The translations under genes were made by a program, and so were the position numbers. This document shows, in pieces, positions 61,471-64,000 of a stretch of DNA of 64,000 nucleotides. Numbering within the stretch: position 1 is the first letter of the stretch; each line of letters begins with the position of its first letter. Under the pieces are notes generated by a model, which saw only the letters and a list, made by a program, of their open reading frames with translations, was not told the origin of the DNA and did no database searches. Source of the DNA: Pyropia yezoensis (taxonomy: Eukaryota; Rhodophyta; Bangiophyceae; Bangiales; Bangiaceae); NCBI GenBank assembly GCA_009829735.1, contig CM020620.1, positions 18,186,354 through 18,250,353 of the forward strand. Reading direction: 5' to 3'.

Positions 61471-64000
61471 AGCAGCAACCGTCATCAAAACCGGTGCCAG
61501 ACGCTTCTTCGGTTCCTGAAAACATGTCGTCACCATTTGAAGGCCCGCGTCTCGGGCTTCTGCTTTCTACTGCCTCTGTCAATGGACATCTTGTTAAGGT
61601 GCTGTTTGACGACGGATCTCCCATTAACGTCGTATCAAGGCGCCTCGTGAATACCCTGAATGTGACCACGAAAGAAACGGACTTCGCGGCTAACATGCCC
61701 GATGGTCGCTCCCACGTCCTCGCAGAGACCATTGAACCCTTAGAGATTCACATCGGCCCATACCAAGAACGTCTTCGGTTTGCTGTATGCGACCTAAGTG
61801 CGTATGACATCATCCTCGGAAAGAAATGGCGTGACGACAAGGACGCCAAAATCAACAACAAGAAGAACAAGATCTCCTTCAAGTTTAACCAAAAGAACAT
61901 CTCCATCACTGCCTCCCTCAAGAAACCCCATGGCCTGATTAGTAGGCAACGCCTCGCCAAGGACCTTATTCAAAAAGGTCCTGTCTTCGCCATTTACCTG
62001 CAATCCGAAGATCCTTCCAGCACCTTTGACATCAATGCGATCAAAATGGGAGAAGCTGAAGACAAGAATGACGTCCAAGAGATTCTCAACGAGTACGCCG
62101 ACGTCTTCCCGGAAGAGCTTCCCGATGGACTTCCTCCTGAACGCAGTCACAAGTTTAGCGTCAAGCTTACGGAGGACGCTCAACCACGTCGCAGTGGCAT
62201 TTATCGCCTATCTGAATGGGAACTCGATGAACTCAAGACACAACTTGCAACCCTCATACGAACGGGGTTCATCCAACCAAGTGCCTCACCGTGGGGCTCT
62301 TCTGTACTCTTTGCCGCAAAGAAGGACGGTGGCTGGCGAATGTGCATCGATTATCGAGCATTGAACAAAGCCACTATCAAGAACGCATATCCCTTACCAA
62401 GAATTGACGACATCTTCGACCAACTGCGAAAGGCCAAGTACTTCACGAAGATCGACCTCCGATCAGGTTACCACCAGATCCGGCTTGACCCTGATACTAT
62501 CCCACTGACGGCGTTCCGAACAAAATACGGGTTCTACGAATTTACCGTGCTACCCTTTGGGCTAACAAATGCCCCCGCGGTCTTCATGAACCTAATGAAT
62601 GACGTCTTCCGACCCTATCTCTACGAGTTTATCTGCGTCTACCTCCACGACATCCTGGTCTACAGTGAAGCTTACGAAGATCATCTAAAGCACCTAAGGC
62701 AAGCCCTGGACAAGCTGCGAGAGCATAAGCTCTACGCCAAACTCAGCCAATGCCAATTTGCGCGAACAACTGTGGACTACCTCGGCCATGTCATTTCCAA
62801 CGAAGGCTTCTCTATGGAGGACTACAAGGTCCAAGCCATTCGATCATGGGCAACGCCACAGAGCAAAAAAGATGTGCGATCTTTCCTCGGCATGGTCAAC
62901 TTCTATCGTCGATTTATTAAGGGAATGGCATCCGTGGCTGCACCCCTCACAGGGCTTACTGGAAACGTCGACTTCGAATGGAACTCTGACGCCCAGAAGG
63001 CTTTTGAGCAACTACAAACCCTGACGACAAATGCACCAGTACTGAGGCCATTCGACAAGAGGTACCCAATCTTCGTCTCCACAGATGCCAGTGGGTATGC
63101 TGTTGGCGCTGTCCTTGAACAAGATGACGGAAAAGGACGACGCCCAGTGGCCTACTTCTCATTGACGCTGAACATCCACGAACAGCGCTACAGTATCCGT
63201 GAGCGCGAACTGATCGCAGTTGTACAAGCCATTCGACACTGGCGCTGCTACCTCCATGGACGGTCGTTCGAGGTGCACACCGACCATGAGTCCCTAAGGT
63301 ACTTGAAAACCCAAGAGAAGCTCAACGACCGCCAAGTCAAGTGGCTAGAGCTGTTGGAGCAATTCGATTTCAAGATCATCCCCATCAAGGGCACTTCCAA
63401 CCCCGTAGCTGATGCTCTTTCAAGGCAACCACAAGACGCCCCCGATAAGCACGCTCCCAATCAAGATCTCCTTAGTCGCGTGCTAACCAAGACCATCGAA
63501 AGCCTACCCAAGAAAACTGAAATCAACAACCTCATGACCATAAGCCAAAGTGATCAAGACCTTGCCACCCTAGACCAAGAGTACAACGCGGATCCCGAGT
63601 TTGCCGACCTAGTCAAAGACCCGGTATCTCCCTACCGGCTTCACATGAGGTTGTTGAAACGAGGTGACCGTACGTGCATCCCCGTTGGTACTCTACGCCA
63701 AAGACTACTCCATGACTACCACGACATCCCAAGCCAAGGACATATGGGAGTTAAGAAAACCACCAACGCTATTGCTTCCAAATACTACTGGAAGACAATG
63801 CGGAAGGACATCCAAAGATACGTACAATCATGTGATTTGTGCCAGCGGAACAAAGCTGGCACCCATTCACCTCTGGGTCACCTCAAACCACTAGATCCAC
63901 CGAACCAACGATGGGCAAGAGTCTCCATGGACTTTATCACCCCTCTTCCACTGACCCAAAGGGGCCACAATGGCATTTACGTCATTGTGGACAGACTGTC
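61425..64000 (+). CDS. pol: Pol of retroelement copy B (partial; -1 frame relative to gag)
   Basis: Open in the -1 frame from 61425 to the window edge, about 858 codons. In order: aspartic protease ([10 protein letters not shown], about 61608, with DDG where DSG is usual), reverse transcriptase (CIDYRALN, about 62346; LPFGLTNAP, about 62552), RNase H (STDASG, HTDHESL), integrase H2C2 zinc domain (HDYHDIPSQGH ... CDLCQRNKA) and the start of the DDE core (RVSMDFITPLP). The RT active site reads YLHD instead of YLDD: codon CAC at 62646-62648 replaces GAC, so the first catalytic Asp of the pair is lost. Without it this copy should not be able to reverse transcribe on its own. Expression is probably by -1 frameshift from gag; the first ATG in frame is 61524. 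Confidence 0.93.

Larger units (their letters stand above)
60390..64000 (+). mobile_element. Ty3/gypsy retroelement (copy B), runs off the right edge
   Basis: Leader homologous to copy A from about 60390, gag 60601-61470, and pol open from 61425 to the window end in the middle of the integrase core. No LTR or primer-binding site was identified in the visible 5' part; the 3' end lies outside. Frames are intact, unlike copy A. Confidence 0.88.

Overview
The window looks like nuclear DNA of a GC-rich eukaryote, most likely a bangiophyte red alga (Porphyra/Neopyropia type). That is an inference from high GC, long poly-G/poly-C tracts, few introns in the host-like genes, Ala/Gly/Pro-rich protein inserts, and a mix of plant-type (L-galactose dehydrogenase) and general eukaryotic genes (CKS1, EB1, MESD, lysyl oxidase). 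Nothing here is arranged as a bacterial operon.

0-3.8 kb is almost all transposon: a TA-flanked mariner-type MITE, a foldback element and a 2.25-kb composite with long inverted termini around a GC-rich minisatellite. 5.6-28.3 kb is the host gene region: a Gly/Ala-rich protein with a PH-like end (+), an Era-type GTPase (+), a MESD-like ER chaperone (+), L-galactose dehydrogenase (-), a nickel/cobalt-permease-like membrane protein (+), CKS1 (-), a mitochondrial-carrier-like protein (-), two small unidentified ORFs and a lysyl oxidase (-). Inverted-repeat elements lie at 22.4-23.3 and 29.5-31.2 kb. A histidine acid phosphatase (-, 31.9-33.6 kb) and an M13 metallopeptidase (+, 38.8-41.2 kb) follow; with lysyl oxidase they make three enzymes with secretory N-termini.

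34.8-45.2 kb is distinctly AT-richer. It holds an unidentified spliced gene (35.1-36.7 kb) and, at 41.8-45.05 kb, open segments joined by tiny GT-AG introns (43-61 bp), unlike the 0.2-0.4 kb introns of the host genes. At 45.2-53.6 kb a decayed Ty3/gypsy element with no visible LTRs lies between a truncated EB1 gene and a truncated START-like ORF. Next come a large Crinkler/RHS-like P-loop NTPase plus nuclease protein (-), a PIF/Harbinger transposase (+), a zinc-finger ORF lacking a start codon (+), and a second Ty3/gypsy copy (+) that runs off the right edge. That copy has a well-placed -1 frameshift heptamer but a His in its reverse transcriptase active-site motif.

Several host genes change frame exactly at G or C homopolymers, so assembly errors or length polymorphism there must be kept in mind. 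Exon joins given here were chosen by GT-AG borders, matching phase and restored family motifs.
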